Below are positions 1 to 9,982 of a stretch of DNA of 47,651 nt, piece by piece; position 1 is the stretch's first letter; every line of letters begins with the position of its first letter. The translations under genes and the position numbers were made by a program. The stretch is from a virus: IMG/VR virus record IMGVR_UViG_3300046674_000223, positions 1 to 47,651 of that record. One strand, written 5' to 3'. The notes beneath the pieces were generated by a model. The model did no database searches and was not told the DNA's origin. It saw only the letters and a program-made list of their open reading frames with translations.

Positions 1-3000
1 CAGAGCCGATGGCGAAGTTTTGGAAGTCGCCGACGAGAATCTGCTTCGCGGTGACGGCGTTGGTGGCGATGGCGTTCGACGTCACAGTGCCGTCCACGAT
101 CAGTTCCCCGGCGAGGCGCCGGCGGCCGACGATGTTGTAGAACCCGGTCGAGGCAGTGCCCGAGGCGATGATGACGTGCCAGCGGGCGAACGCCGCACCG
201 GCAGGGACCAGCGCATTGCCTTCGAACCGGACCCCGGACGCTGAGGTGCTGGACTGAGGCGCGCCGACGTAGTTGATTCCAGAGCCGCCCGCCAGGCCGA
301 TCTTGTTGGCGTCGGCAAACTCGTAGCGCAGGTAGGCAGGGGCGGTGCCGGAGCCGCGGTACAGGGTTGCGCCCATCCACAGGTTCTCGCCCGGGGTGAC
401 CGCCATGTACGGGCCGTAGGCGCGGGACTCGGAGGTGCCGTTGGTGACGCCGAACCGGGCGCCGGTGGTGTCGAGGCTGGAGGGCACGATGGCCATCTGG
501 CCCGTGAGGGACCAGTCGGTCGGGGATTCGGCCAGGGACGGGGCGAAGTTCGTCAGGTCCGTGATGGTCATGTGCCTGGCGCTGATCGAGCCGGTCATGA
601 TGTGGTTGCCCTGGATGGTGCCGTCCACGATCAGCCGGCCGATCCCCATCAGCTCGATGGCCGGATCCGAGAACCGTACAGCATCCGTCATCGAGGCCTG
701 CTTGTACAGCCCCAGCGCCAGCCCGCCGTCGAGCACGCCGGTGCTGACAACACCGGTGATCTCGGTCCAGGTGTTCGCCGGAATCGCGGCGTTGTTGCTG
801 ATCGGGTTCGGCGTGACGTTGTAGTAGGCGGTGCCGTCCAGCGGGTACACCCGGCCGTAGACGGAGACGCCGCCGACGGGGATGGTGGTGTTGGCCCGGA
901 CCCACGCGCTGACCCGGTAGGAGGAGTTCGCCCGCACCGGGGTGCGCCGGTCCGCGTCGGTGAGCCCGTAGTAGGACCCGTTCTGGATCGCGGAGGCCGG
1001 AATCAGGACGGAGCCCTGCCCGTTCTTGCCGGTGGCGGTGCCGCCGAAGGTGATTCCCCCGGAGCCGGCAGACCAGCCCGCCGTGTCGATGATCTTGGGG
1101 TCGGCGAACATGTTGGCGGTGGAGCCGATCTTGATGTGGTCGGCGTCCAGCGTCATGGTCTTGATGTAGATGCCGCTCAGCTCGCCGGTGGTGACCTTGC
1201 CGATGTCAAGGGAGCCGATGATGCCAGAGGCGGCGGTGATGGTGCCGGTGACCATGTCCACGGCCTCGATCTTGCCCGCGGAGAGCCAGCGGGTGCGCAT
1301 GTCCAGCGCGTCCATGCGCTGCGCCGACATCGTCCCGGTGGTGATCTTGACCGCGTTGATGTTCCCGAAGGTGGAGTCCTGGAGGACGCGGATGACCCAG
1401 TCCTTGGAGCTGTTCGCCACCCACTGGGTGATGATGCGGTCGGTGTTGTTCGCATCGACCTGCTGCCAGATGGCGCCCGGCGCGGTGGCCTTCGTTGCCG
1501 GGGCGGGCGAGGTGGAGATGTTGACCATGTCGACGGCGGTCTGTCCGGCAGTGGTTGCGGTGAGCTGGGCGTCGGCAACTGCCTTGTCCACCTCGGGGAC
1601 CCAGGCGGACCCGGACCAGATGTTGACCTGGGTCTGGCCTCCGGTGAGCTGCTTGAACCAGACATCACCGATCTTGAACCCGGACCCGGACGGTGCGGTG
1701 GCGGTGTAGTAGATCGCGTTGTTCCGGGTCGCGGCGGTCTGCGCGAGCCCGGCGTTGGTCAGCGCGGTCTGCGCATCACCGAACGCATCATCGGCCTTGG
1801 TCTGCGCGGCGGCGGCGGCGTCCAGCGCGGCCTTCGATTCCGTGATGTCGATGAACCGGAAGCCGTCAATCTCGAACGTGTTACCCGCGGCGGCGAGCAG
1901 GGGCACCCGCACCCCGCCCCGGGCCTGCACGACATCGGCGGCGGTGATGGTGTAAATCTGCGCGAACTTCGTCCACGTTGTCGTGGACAGCGCAGACAGG
2001 AACACCTTCGGGTAGGTCGCGCCCGCCGCCGAGGAGCCCAGCACGGGGACGTTGGTGGTCGTTCCGGCGGTATTGAGGTACGAGGCGTACATGCCCACTT
2101 CGAGGTCCGCATTGGCGGCCAGGATCGCCTGATCGGCCCTGATCCAGTATTCGACGTAGTAGGTCCGGCCGGTGCTGGAGGCCACCCAGTCGATGAAGGC
2201 GCTGGCGTTCGTCGCTGTGGTCGGGGAGCATTTGAGCACATTGGTGCCCGAGCGCGCCGTCGTCGCTGACGCCTGCACCACCGCGAGGGTCCGGGTCGGC
2301 CAGCCCAGCGGCGGGGAAGTGATGGGGGTGTCGTCAAAGTTGCCGTTAACGGCGAGGTTCACCCCAGCGGCGATCTTCGCATCCACCACGGCCCGCGCCC
2401 GGTCGGCGGCAGTCTGTGCCGTTCCCGCCTTGGTGTCTGCTGCGGCGGCGTTGGCCAGCGCGGTGGAGGCGTTCCCGGCGGCAGTGTTCGCGGTGCCCTG
2501 TGCGGCGAAGGCATCATCGACGCCTTTCTGGATCTTCGCGTTCGCGGACGTGTCCAGCTTCGCCAGCGACACGATCTGGTCCTGCAGCTTCGCCTGCGTC
2601 ACGGCGTTGTCGGCCAGCTTGGTGCTGTTGATCGCGCCGTTGAGGATCGAGGACGCGCCGATGTTGGTGATCACGGTCGTGGCGGCGTCGATCCGGGCCA
2701 GGATCACATCATCATCGACCAGCGGGGATCCCACGGCGGAGGCCTGCGCGCTCCACGCCGACTTGTTCCCCGAGGTGTCCACCGCCATTAGCCGGTAGAA
2801 CTGGGGGGTGTTGTAGGGCACCAGGGTGTCGACAAAGATCTGCGCCCCGCCCGGGGCCATCCGGCCGATCTCGGCGGTGGGGGAGGGGTTGGGCCCGCCC
2901 GCGACGATGACGTAGTCCAGGTCCAGCGGCATCGTGGCGCCGCCGGCGATCTTCCCGTCCCAGGCCAGCTTGATCGTCTTGCCGAAGGCGGTGGCCGTGG

Positions 3001-3505
3001 GAGTGGACGGCATCCCGGGGGCGGTGGTGTCCGAGAGCATCGTGACGGTCTTGACCGCGGAGAACTCCCCGGGCTTGACCGAGAGCAGCCCGATGGCGCG
3101 GGCCTTGAAGTCCCAGACCGCGCCGGGGACGGCGCCGAACCACTGCAGCGCGGAGATCTCGGCAGTGACCAGCCGGACGAAGTTGTTGGTGCCGGTCCGG
3201 CCCCACAGCTCATAGCTCTCGATCCCCATCGGCAGCCCGTCATTGCCCACCGTGACGTCGGGGAAGTCCACGATGACCCCGGCGCCGAAGCGCTTGTCCG
3301 GCCCGAGGGCGATGTAGGTCTGCGTGGTGAGCTCGATCGGCGGGGCCGGGACGCGGTTGCGGTCCTTGTTCGCCTCTTCGATGATCTGCGGAATCCTGTC
3401 ATCAATCATCCCGCTGGCCCTGCCCGCAGCCTGGCGCGTTTGGAGCATTCCGCGCTCGATAGTGCGCATCCACTCGCGTGTATCGCGCGGGCTGAGACCT
3501 GTCAT
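1..3505 (-). CDS. Minor tail protein (3' end beyond window)
   Basis: Large tail-tip protein, open to the left edge (1168 codons present). ATG at 3505 is preceded by GGAG. Residues about 60-250 look like two fibronectin-III-like segments; 250-380 is an Ala/Thr/Lys-rich, coiled-coil-like linker; from about 383 (NLAVNGNFDD) there is a jelly-roll, carbohydrate-binding-like domain, and a similar one recurs later (MFADPKIIDTAGW). Motifs such as NAVKITTGTMSAQRMDA resemble repeats in siphovirus tail-tip proteins. It follows the tape measure and two other minor tail genes in the order typical of these phages, so it is probably a receptor-contacting baseplate protein. Family is inferred from composition and position. 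Confidence 0.85.
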   Translation of the reverse strand, partial: MTGLSPRDTREWMRTIERGMLQTRQAAGRASGMIDDRIPQIIEEANKDRNRVPAPPIELTTQTYIALGPDKRFGAGVIVDFPDVTVGNDGLPMGIESYELWGRTGTNNFVRLVTAEISALQWFGAVPGAVWDFKARAIGLLSVKPGEFSAVKTVTMLSDTTAPGMPSTPTATAFGKTIKLAWDGKIAGGATMPLDLDYVIVAGGPNPSPTAEIGRMAPGGAQIFVDTLVPYNTPQFYRLMAVDTSGNKSAWSAQASAVGSPLVDDDVILARIDAATTVITNIGASSILNGAINSTKLADNAVTQAKLQDQIVSLAKLDTSANAKIQKGVDDAFAAQGTANTAAGNASTALANAAAADTKAGTAQTAADRARAVVDAKIAAGVNLAVNGNFDDTPITSPPLGWPTRTLAVVQASATTARSGTNVLKCSPTTATNASAFIDWVASSTGRTYYVEYWIRADQAILAANADLEVGMYASYLNTAGTTTNVPVLGSSAAGATYPKVFLSALSTTTWTKFAQIYTITAADVVQARGGVRVPLLAAAGNTFEIDGFRFIDITESKAALDAAAAAQTKADDAFGDAQTALTNAGLAQTAATRNNAIYYTATAPSGSGFKIGDVWFKQLTGGQTQVNIWSGSAWVPEVDKAVADAQLTATTAGQTAVDMVNISTSPAPATKATAPGAIWQQVDANNTDRIITQWVANSSKDWVIRVLQDSTFGNINAVKITTGTMSAQRMDALDMRTRWLSAGKIEAVDMVTGTITAASGIIGSLDIGKVTTGELSGIYIKTMTLDADHIKIGSTANMFADPKIIDTAGWSAGSGGITFGGTATGKNGQGSVLIPASAIQNGSYYGLTDADRRTPVRANSSYRVSAWVRANTTIPVGGVSVYGRVYPLDGTAYYNVTPNPISNNAAIPANTWTEITGVVSTGVLDGGLALGLYKQASMTDAVRFSDPAIELMGIGRLIVDGTIQGNHIMTGSISARHMTITDLTNFAPSLAESPTDWSLTGQMAIVPSSLDTTGARFGVTNGTSESRAYGPYMAVTPGENLWMGATLYRGSGTAPAYLRYEFADANKIGLAGGSGINYVGAPQSSTSASGVRFEGNALVPAGAAFARWHVIIASGTASTGFYNIVGRRRLAGELIVDGTVTSNAIATNAVTAKQILVGDFQNFAIGS

Positions 3506-3552
3506 CCTGTGACTCCGATGGTGTTAGTGCTGATAGTGCGTCCGGTTACTTA

Positions 3553-4680
3553 CTACTCCGCATAGATTGTCTCCTGCGGTGCGGGAGAAAGCGTTACCTT
3601 GATGTTCTCTCCACCAGCAGCAGTCTCCTCAACTTGCATATTATCGAGCTTCTGCATCTGACTAACGCTCCGACCCGGGAGAGTTGCGCTGAGGGGAATC
3701 CAGATTCCGGGCACAAGATCAGAGATAGCGAGCGATCCAGCAGGATTCAGTGAGGTGTTATCCGGCACGCGGACCACCAGCGGCGGCCGGCTGCCCTGCG
3801 CCCAGGTCCGGCGTGCCTGCGAGACCAGTTCCGCGGTGCTGGGGACGTCGTCCGGGCCGACCGGGTTGTTGGGGTCCGGCTCCGCGTTCTCGTCGTAGGC
3901 CTGGAAGAGCATCTCCCACTCCCCGTAGTAGGGATCGTCCCCGCCGTAGGTGCCCCAGTGGCCCTTGCCGTCGGTGAAGGTCACCGCGGTGGCCAGCTCC
4001 ATGCCGTACTGGGTGATGATGGGGTCCCCGATGAAGTCCTTGGCCGTGACCTGCGCGGTCTGCCCCAGCGGCTGGTGGACGTCGAAGAAGATGATCTTGC
4101 GCCCGACCACGGTATAGTCCAGCCCGCCGCGGGCCGCGAGCGCGTCGATGTGGTTGAACACGGTGGACTCATACGGCAACGTGTGGCTCGAGGTCCCGGC
4201 GTCGGTGACCCCGGGGGAGGAGGCGTAGACGTACTCGACCCAGGGCAGGATGTTCGCCGGGGGGTCCAGCGCCTCCTTGCGGGCCATCTCCGCGTTCATG
4301 ATCCGCTTCACCCGGTCCAGCGCCAGGCTGTTGTTCGGGTGCCGGTTGTCGTACTCCGCGCGCATGATGGTGCGGTTGACGTAGTGCATCACGTCCCGGG
4401 CCTGCAGCTCGATGGTGGAACCCTCGGTGGTGATGTGCGTCAGCGGCCCCTCCCAGACCCGGTCATCGCCCCGGAAGAGCACCAGCTCCGCCCGGCCGGA
4501 CTCGGCCAGCCCGACGGAGGTCAGGCACTCCTTGGAGGGCACCGGGATCCGGACCGTGGCCTGGCTGACATCGTCACGGCGCCGTTCCCAGCGCACCAGC
4601 GAGAGGTTCCCCAGCGCCCCGATCTTGCGCACCCCGCCCCGGTCATAGATGAAGGCCTTGTGCTGTTTGCAGCCGAGCAT
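3553..4680 (-). CDS. Minor tail protein, tail-tip hub-like (Gp37-like)
   Basis: 375 residues. Begins MLGCKQHKAFIYDRGG and contains ARDVMHYVNRTIMRAEYDN and the late segment VTAKDFIGDPIITQYG. This pattern matches the actinophage tail protein family (ReqiPepy6 Gp37-like) that forms part of the baseplate hub. It lies directly after the Dit-like gene; its start is 3 bases beyond that gene's stop. No enzymatic motif is seen. Function is inferred from family resemblance and synteny. Confidence 0.85.
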   Translation of the reverse strand: MLGCKQHKAFIYDRGGVRKIGALGNLSLVRWERRRDDVSQATVRIPVPSKECLTSVGLAESGRAELVLFRGDDRVWEGPLTHITTEGSTIELQARDVMHYVNRTIMRAEYDNRHPNNSLALDRVKRIMNAEMARKEALDPPANILPWVEYVYASSPGVTDAGTSSHTLPYESTVFNHIDALAARGGLDYTVVGRKIIFFDVHQPLGQTAQVTAKDFIGDPIITQYGMELATAVTFTDGKGHWGTYGGDDPYYGEWEMLFQAYDENAEPDPNNPVGPDDVPSTAELVSQARRTWAQGSRPPLVVRVPDNTSLNPAGSLAISDLVPGIWIPLSATLPGRSVSQMQKLDNMQVEETAAGGENIKVTLSPAPQETIYAE

Positions 4681-4683
4681 GGC

Positions 4684-5910
4684 TCAGTCCCTTACGTAGA
4701 CGTCGAGGAGGACCGTGAGCCCGGTGTTGCCGGTCATCATGTCCACGGTCATGGTGTAGCCCTTGTGGCCGCTGAACTCGGCGAAGCTCAGCGGCTTGCC
4801 GTCCGCGCCGTAGACCAGGTGGCCCGCGGGCACGCGCCGGCCGTCGGCGAGCAGCACGGTGATCTCCTCGCGGATGCCGTCGATGGTCAGGGAGGCGTTC
4901 ACCGGCAGGTAGGAGACCATGAACTCCCCGGCGTAGCCGCAGCCGGTCAGCGGCCCGGAGTCGTCGTAGAACCGGATGCGCACCTGCTGGAGGTCGTTGG
5001 AGCCGGTGAGCACCTTGATTACCGGCACCGCGCGCCCGGCCTGCTTGGTCAGTTCCTCCGGGATGGTCAGCACCCGCCGCTTCCAGGAGGACACCGTGAG
5101 GATGTTCGGCGGCTTGATGTTCGGCGGCAGTGGCGGCTTCTTGATCGCGGTGAAGTACGGGTCGTTGATGAACCCGGAGTAGGGGTCGGTGGAGGCCGAG
5201 CAATCCTCGCCCGCCGCGTCGGTGTGCGTGGTGGTGGAGACGTCCATGTCCAGCGAGCCGACCCGGACCGGTTCGGTGAAGCCCCACGGCACCCCGGCCC
5301 GGAGCACGAACTCCACGGATGCCGCGGCCCCGCGCCTGGAGGGCCACTCCTTGGTCACCAGCGGGCCCTCGATCACCTCGACCCGGTAGAAGGTGCGCAG
5401 CAGCTGGGAGGCGGTGCGGGAGACCGGCAGGGCCGAGAAGAAGGTGGCCTCCCGGTCCAGGCAGTGCACCCCGGCGTTGGTGGAGTCCTGCGCGGAGTCC
5501 GCGTTCTCCAGCTGGTCTTTCAGCCACGCGATCCCGGCCGCCAGCGCCTCCTCGTCCGCGGCCACCGCCAGGGTCTTGACCTGGATCTCCCGGGAGCCGT
5601 GCCGGGGGGAGGTGTGCACCGAGCCGTTCCCGGTCAGCTCGGTGGTCTCGACCTGCCGGGTGGAGTCGGTGGCCCCGGCCAGCCCGAGCGGCAGGAAGCC
5701 GTAGAACCGGGCCGTCTGCGGCTGGGTCGGCTCGTACCACGGGGCGGCGTCAATCGCCGGGGTGTTGTAGCCGGTGGCGCCGAGCGCGTCGTGCAGCCCG
5801 GTGAAGTCGCACTTGACGTCGAAGCCCGGCAGCAGCGTGGTGATGTACTTCTTCACCCGCGCCGCGTTGAGGATTTCGGTACCGTCCAGCGAGAGGTAGC
5901 CCCTGTACAT
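4684..5910 (-). CDS. Minor tail protein, distal-tail (Dit)-like
   Basis: 408 residues, ATG with TAGGAGA upstream. Starts MYRGYLSLDGTEILNAARV and carries HGSREIQVKTLAV followed by a long beta-rich body, the usual arrangement of the first minor tail protein after the tape measure in actinophages. Such proteins attach the tail tip to the tube. It sits 9 bases after the tape measure stop and 3 bases before the next tail gene. Confidence 0.85.
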   Translation of the reverse strand: MYRGYLSLDGTEILNAARVKKYITTLLPGFDVKCDFTGLHDALGATGYNTPAIDAAPWYEPTQPQTARFYGFLPLGLAGATDSTRQVETTELTGNGSVHTSPRHGSREIQVKTLAVAADEEALAAGIAWLKDQLENADSAQDSTNAGVHCLDREATFFSALPVSRTASQLLRTFYRVEVIEGPLVTKEWPSRRGAAASVEFVLRAGVPWGFTEPVRVGSLDMDVSTTTHTDAAGEDCSASTDPYSGFINDPYFTAIKKPPLPPNIKPPNILTVSSWKRRVLTIPEELTKQAGRAVPVIKVLTGSNDLQQVRIRFYDDSGPLTGCGYAGEFMVSYLPVNASLTIDGIREEITVLLADGRRVPAGHLVYGADGKPLSFAEFSGHKGYTMTVDMMTGNTGLTVLLDVYVRD

Positions 5911-5919
5911 GCGTGTCTC

Positions 5920-8900
5920 CTACAGCCCTGAGTTGTTGATGAGTGCGTCGACGACCTTGTTGGCCGCGATCTCCGGATTGGTGACCGGGGAGACCAGCTG
6001 GATCGCGCCCTCGTTGAGCACCAGCGAGTTTCCGGCGGTGGGGGGTGGGGTCCCAACCCCCCTGGAGAAGGCCCCGGTGGCGACCTTGGCCGAGAGGGTG
6101 GAGTCCGGCGTGATCTCCCCCAGCGCCTTGAGCACGGTGGACTTCTCCGCCTTGAGCCCCTGCGCCAGGCCCTTGGCCGCGTCCTCCCCGGCGATGACCA
6201 TCTTGGACTTGTCGAAGCCGCCCGCCATCGCCGCGGCCATGCCCGAGACGAAGTCCATCACCGGACCGAACTTGTCCTTGAGCGAGGACTCCAGCCCGCC
6301 CATGATCGCCTGGCCGGCGGGGATCAGCAGCTTCTTGTCGTAGCTGATCGGGCCCTTGTGGTCCGCGATCCACTGGCCGATGCCGCCGACGAAGTTGGTG
6401 ACGTTGGTCCACGCGTTCTTGAGCCCGTCGAGGAAGCCGTTGAGGATCGCCTGGCCGGCGCTGATGAGCAGGTTGCCCAGCCCGCCGAGCGTGCGCTGGA
6501 TCCAGCCCGGCAGTCCGCCGATGAAGCTCTGCACATTCCGAATGCCGCCGGAGACCGCGTTCACGATGTTGGCGAAGGCGCCCCGGATGATCCCGAGGGC
6601 CGCGTTGAAGCCGTTGGAGAAGAAGTTCCGGATCGCATTGATCCCGTTGGAGACGAAGTTCTGGGCGTTGGAGATTCCGGCGCGGATCGTGTTGACGATG
6701 TTGACGAAGGCGTTGCGGATGAAGCTCCAGATCGCATTCCACACCGTCGAGATGAAGGATTTCACCGCGTTGAAGCCGTTGGTGATATTGGTCCGGAAGT
6801 TGGTGACTCCGGTCCTGACGACATTGAGAATGAAGTTCCAGACCGTCCTGAGCACGGTGAGAATCCCGTTCCACACCGTGGAGATGAAGGACTTCACCGC
6901 GTTGAACACGGTGGAGACGGTGGTCTGGATGGCCTTGAACCCCATCGCCGCCGCTTCGCCGGTGTTCTGCATGATCATCTTGAAGAACGCGACGATGTCG
7001 CCCCAGAAGGATTTGAAGAACCCGCCGAGCGCGCCGAGGCCCTTGACGATGCCGCCGATGAGCTTGACGACGAAGAACAGCTGCACCGCGTTCCACAGGA
7101 ACTGCACCGCGCCCATCAGGATCTGGCCGATGTTGGCCCAGATGGTGGTGAACATGGTGCCCAGCGCATTCAGGGCGCCGGGGATGTCGCCGGAGAAGAT
7201 CTTCGAGAAGAAGGTCCAGAAGCCGACAACGACGGCCTGGATGATGTTGAACACGCCCATGAACACGGCGGAGAAGCCCTGGATCACCCCGACCACGTTC
7301 TGGATCACGCCGACGATCAGCACCCCCAGGATCGGGGCGAGGATGCCGACAATCACGCCCACCACCTGCCCGATGACGGTGATCACCGGGGTCAGCGCGG
7401 TCACGATCTCGTTGATGGCCGGGATCAGCACCGGCGCGATGACGTTGACCAGGCCGATGATGGCGTTCACGATCGGCATGATCGCGCCCATCAGCACCAC
7501 GAACAGCGGCGCCACCGCGGTCACGGCCTGCCCCAGCAGGGTGCCGATGGTGGTGGCGAGCTCGAAGATCGGCGGGATCAGCGGCAGGATCGACTCCAGC
7601 ACCGGGCCCAGCGCCGCGACCATCTGCGTGGCCACCGGGGAGAGCGCGGTGACCATGGAGTTGAAGCCGGGCAGGATCTGGTCCTTGATCGCCGAGACGA
7701 TGGGACCGGCGAGGTTGTCGTTGATCGCCTGCGCGACGGGGGTGACGGCGGTGATGAAGTTCAGCACCGCGTCCCGCAGCGGGATTACCAGCTCCTGCAT
7801 CTTGATCGACATCTGATCGAGGATCGGGCCCAGCTGGACCGTGAAGGCGGCGACGACGTCGGCGACGTTCTGCACGATCATCCCCAGCAGCGTCATCACG
7901 TTGCCGAGGGAGTTGGCGAACGGCTCGATGGCCGGGGCCAGCTTGTCCACCGCGATGGCGATGGAGGTGGTGAAGTCCACGATGCCGCGCTGGACCAGCG
8001 GGTTCTGCAGCACCTGCCCGATGTAGCCGATCACCGTGCCGACCGCGGTGCCGATGGCGGCGAGCCCGGCCTGGATGGAGGGCATCACGGAGGCCAGCGC
8101 CGGGCCGAGGTCCCGCAGCCCGGTCCCGACCCGGGTGACCAGCGTCAGCATCCCGGAGAACAGCTGCGTCATCGTGGTCTGCGCGCCCGCGGACTGCATC
8201 GCCGCCGCCAGCCCCTGCATGTTGTCGGCGAAGGTCTTGAGCCCGCCGATGCCCGCGGCGGTGAAGGCGGTGTCGAGGGCGTTGAAGATGCCGAACACGC
8301 CGTCGATGGCGCGGCCGATGTTCTTGAAGCCCTCAATCATGGCGTCGATCCAGCCGAGCAGCCGGCCGTCCGCGGCGGCGGCGGTGATGAAGTCGTTGAA
8401 GCCGTTGGCGAGGTCCACGATCCACTGGCCGAAGCGCTCGAAGTACATGGAGGCGGCCAGGCCCAGGGTGGTGAAGGCGACGACCAGCGGCTTCATTGCC
8501 CCGCTGGCAATGGCGATGCCCTTGTTCATGGAGTCGAACATCTGGGTGATGAAGCGGGTGGGGATTTGCTTGACCGCGGTGGCCAGGGAGGCGAACATCC
8601 CGCCGAGCGCGGTGGCGGTGCCGTTGAGCCCGGTGGTCAGCGTCGGGAGCAGGGTGTTGACCATGGCGCGGATCGGGTCCGCGGCCTGCTTCCAGAACTT
8701 GGCGCTGATCGAGTCCTGCAGCTTGTGGAACTTGGGGGCGAGGTCGGCCAGAACCTTGTCCATGTCCTGGAAGGCGCTCTTGAGCACCAGCGCCTGGATG
8801 ATGCCGCCGACCAGGAAGCCCGGGGCGGCGACGGCGAGCCCGCCGAGCACCACGCCGAGGTCGGCCGCGACGGTGACCAGCGAGCCCAGCGCGGTCACGC

Positions 8901-9954
8901 CCACCGAGGCCATGGTGGCGAGCTTGGTGGTGGTCAGTGCGGACCTGACCGCGATCCGGTCCAGGTTGTGGATGAAGTCCAGACCCTCGCGGATCATGTC
9001 GCCGAAGATGTTGATGCCGGCAAAGCCGCCGAGGTGTTCGCGGAAACCCCTGGTGGCCCGGAATACCCCGGCCAGGATGGTGCCGAACCGGGCCGCGCCG
9101 CGGCCGTGGCGGCGGAAGGCCCGCTCCCCGACGGTTCCGGAGCGGTCGATTTCCTCGGTCTGGTGCTCCAGCACCGTGGTGGTCTCCGTGATGGATCGTC
9201 GGCGCTCCTCCTCCCCGGCGATCCAGGCGGCGACGTCGTCGCGCATCCGGTCGGCATTGTCCTGGGAGATCCGGCCCATGGAGTACATCTCGCCGTTGAC
9301 CTCGGCGATCCGGTCCCGCATCCCGTCCAGGCTGTCGAAGCCCTGGGCGAACCTGGTCCAGTCCATGTCGTTGACGGCCCGGACCATCTTGGAGAAGTCG
9401 GAGTTGAGGTCATCCATCTTGTTGGCCCGGAACATCGCCTCGAAGCTCTTGTTGTACCGGTCCTGCGCCTCCTGCATCCGGGCCATGTCGAAGAGCAGCT
9501 GCTCGTTCTCCAGCCGGCGGGCCTCGGCGGCGTCGGCTCGCCCCTTGGCGGCGTCCTTCTCGGCGAAGAACATCTGGTGCTGGGCCTTGACCGCATCCCC
9601 GATCTGCTTGGTGATGGCCTGGTACTGGCTCTCGGTGGCCTTGCCTGCGGCCAGCGCATCGTTCATCAGATCGAGGATCTTCTCGTGCGCGGAATCCAGG
9701 TCGGTGGAGTCGAATTTGCCGAAGGCCTTCTCCCAGTCAAAGGGGTTGCCGCTGTAGATCGCGTCCAGCGTGGAGCCCCACTTGTCCTGGATGTCCTTGA
9801 AGCCGCGCTTTTCGAAGCCCTCGCTGATGGAGTCGGCCAGCTCCATGCCGAAGGCCTTGCCGGCGTCGTCGGCCTTGCCCAGATCCCTGCGGAAATCGGA
9901 AAGGTCACCGTGGACCGAGATGTATGCGTCGGCTACTTCGCGTCCAAGACCCAC
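5920..9954 (-). CDS. Tape measure protein
   Basis: 1344 residues; sets tail length and is ejected with the DNA. GTG start at 9954 with AAAAGGAACAGG upstream; an ATG start is not available nearby. The N-terminal third is charged and helical (FEKRGFKDIQDKWGSTLDAI), the middle is strongly hydrophobic with long Ile/Val/Ala stretches, and residues about 1050-1200 hold degenerate repeats with the core FNAVKSFISTVWN. Near the C terminus, bases 6040-6062 are a copy of the dispersed palindrome, translated in frame as RGVGTPPP. It follows the frameshifted chaperones and precedes the minor tail genes, as expected. Confidence 0.97.
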   Translation of the reverse strand: MGLGREVADAYISVHGDLSDFRRDLGKADDAGKAFGMELADSISEGFEKRGFKDIQDKWGSTLDAIYSGNPFDWEKAFGKFDSTDLDSAHEKILDLMNDALAAGKATESQYQAITKQIGDAVKAQHQMFFAEKDAAKGRADAAEARRLENEQLLFDMARMQEAQDRYNKSFEAMFRANKMDDLNSDFSKMVRAVNDMDWTRFAQGFDSLDGMRDRIAEVNGEMYSMGRISQDNADRMRDDVAAWIAGEEERRRSITETTTVLEHQTEEIDRSGTVGERAFRRHGRGAARFGTILAGVFRATRGFREHLGGFAGINIFGDMIREGLDFIHNLDRIAVRSALTTTKLATMASVGVTALGSLVTVAADLGVVLGGLAVAAPGFLVGGIIQALVLKSAFQDMDKVLADLAPKFHKLQDSISAKFWKQAADPIRAMVNTLLPTLTTGLNGTATALGGMFASLATAVKQIPTRFITQMFDSMNKGIAIASGAMKPLVVAFTTLGLAASMYFERFGQWIVDLANGFNDFITAAAADGRLLGWIDAMIEGFKNIGRAIDGVFGIFNALDTAFTAAGIGGLKTFADNMQGLAAAMQSAGAQTTMTQLFSGMLTLVTRVGTGLRDLGPALASVMPSIQAGLAAIGTAVGTVIGYIGQVLQNPLVQRGIVDFTTSIAIAVDKLAPAIEPFANSLGNVMTLLGMIVQNVADVVAAFTVQLGPILDQMSIKMQELVIPLRDAVLNFITAVTPVAQAINDNLAGPIVSAIKDQILPGFNSMVTALSPVATQMVAALGPVLESILPLIPPIFELATTIGTLLGQAVTAVAPLFVVLMGAIMPIVNAIIGLVNVIAPVLIPAINEIVTALTPVITVIGQVVGVIVGILAPILGVLIVGVIQNVVGVIQGFSAVFMGVFNIIQAVVVGFWTFFSKIFSGDIPGALNALGTMFTTIWANIGQILMGAVQFLWNAVQLFFVVKLIGGIVKGLGALGGFFKSFWGDIVAFFKMIMQNTGEAAAMGFKAIQTTVSTVFNAVKSFISTVWNGILTVLRTVWNFILNVVRTGVTNFRTNITNGFNAVKSFISTVWNAIWSFIRNAFVNIVNTIRAGISNAQNFVSNGINAIRNFFSNGFNAALGIIRGAFANIVNAVSGGIRNVQSFIGGLPGWIQRTLGGLGNLLISAGQAILNGFLDGLKNAWTNVTNFVGGIGQWIADHKGPISYDKKLLIPAGQAIMGGLESSLKDKFGPVMDFVSGMAAAMAGGFDKSKMVIAGEDAAKGLAQGLKAEKSTVLKALGEITPDSTLSAKVATGAFSRGVGTPPPTAGNSLVLNEGAIQLVSPVTNPEIAANKVVDALINNSGL
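6040..6062. repeat. Palindromic G/C repeat inside the tape measure gene
   Basis: GGGGGGTGGGG then TCCCAACCCCCC. It is read on the minus strand in frame as GVGTPPP near the C terminus. One of only two copies seen in the leftward block. Confidence 0.85.
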
Positions 9955-9982
9955 GGTGACCTGTTCCTTTTCATTTGTACTG

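Noticed and set aside
572-2269. Long plus-strand ORF opposite the first minor tail gene
   Set aside because: Low-complexity Gly/Arg/Asp shadow; the minus strand carries a continuous tail protein with FN3- and CBM-like segments.
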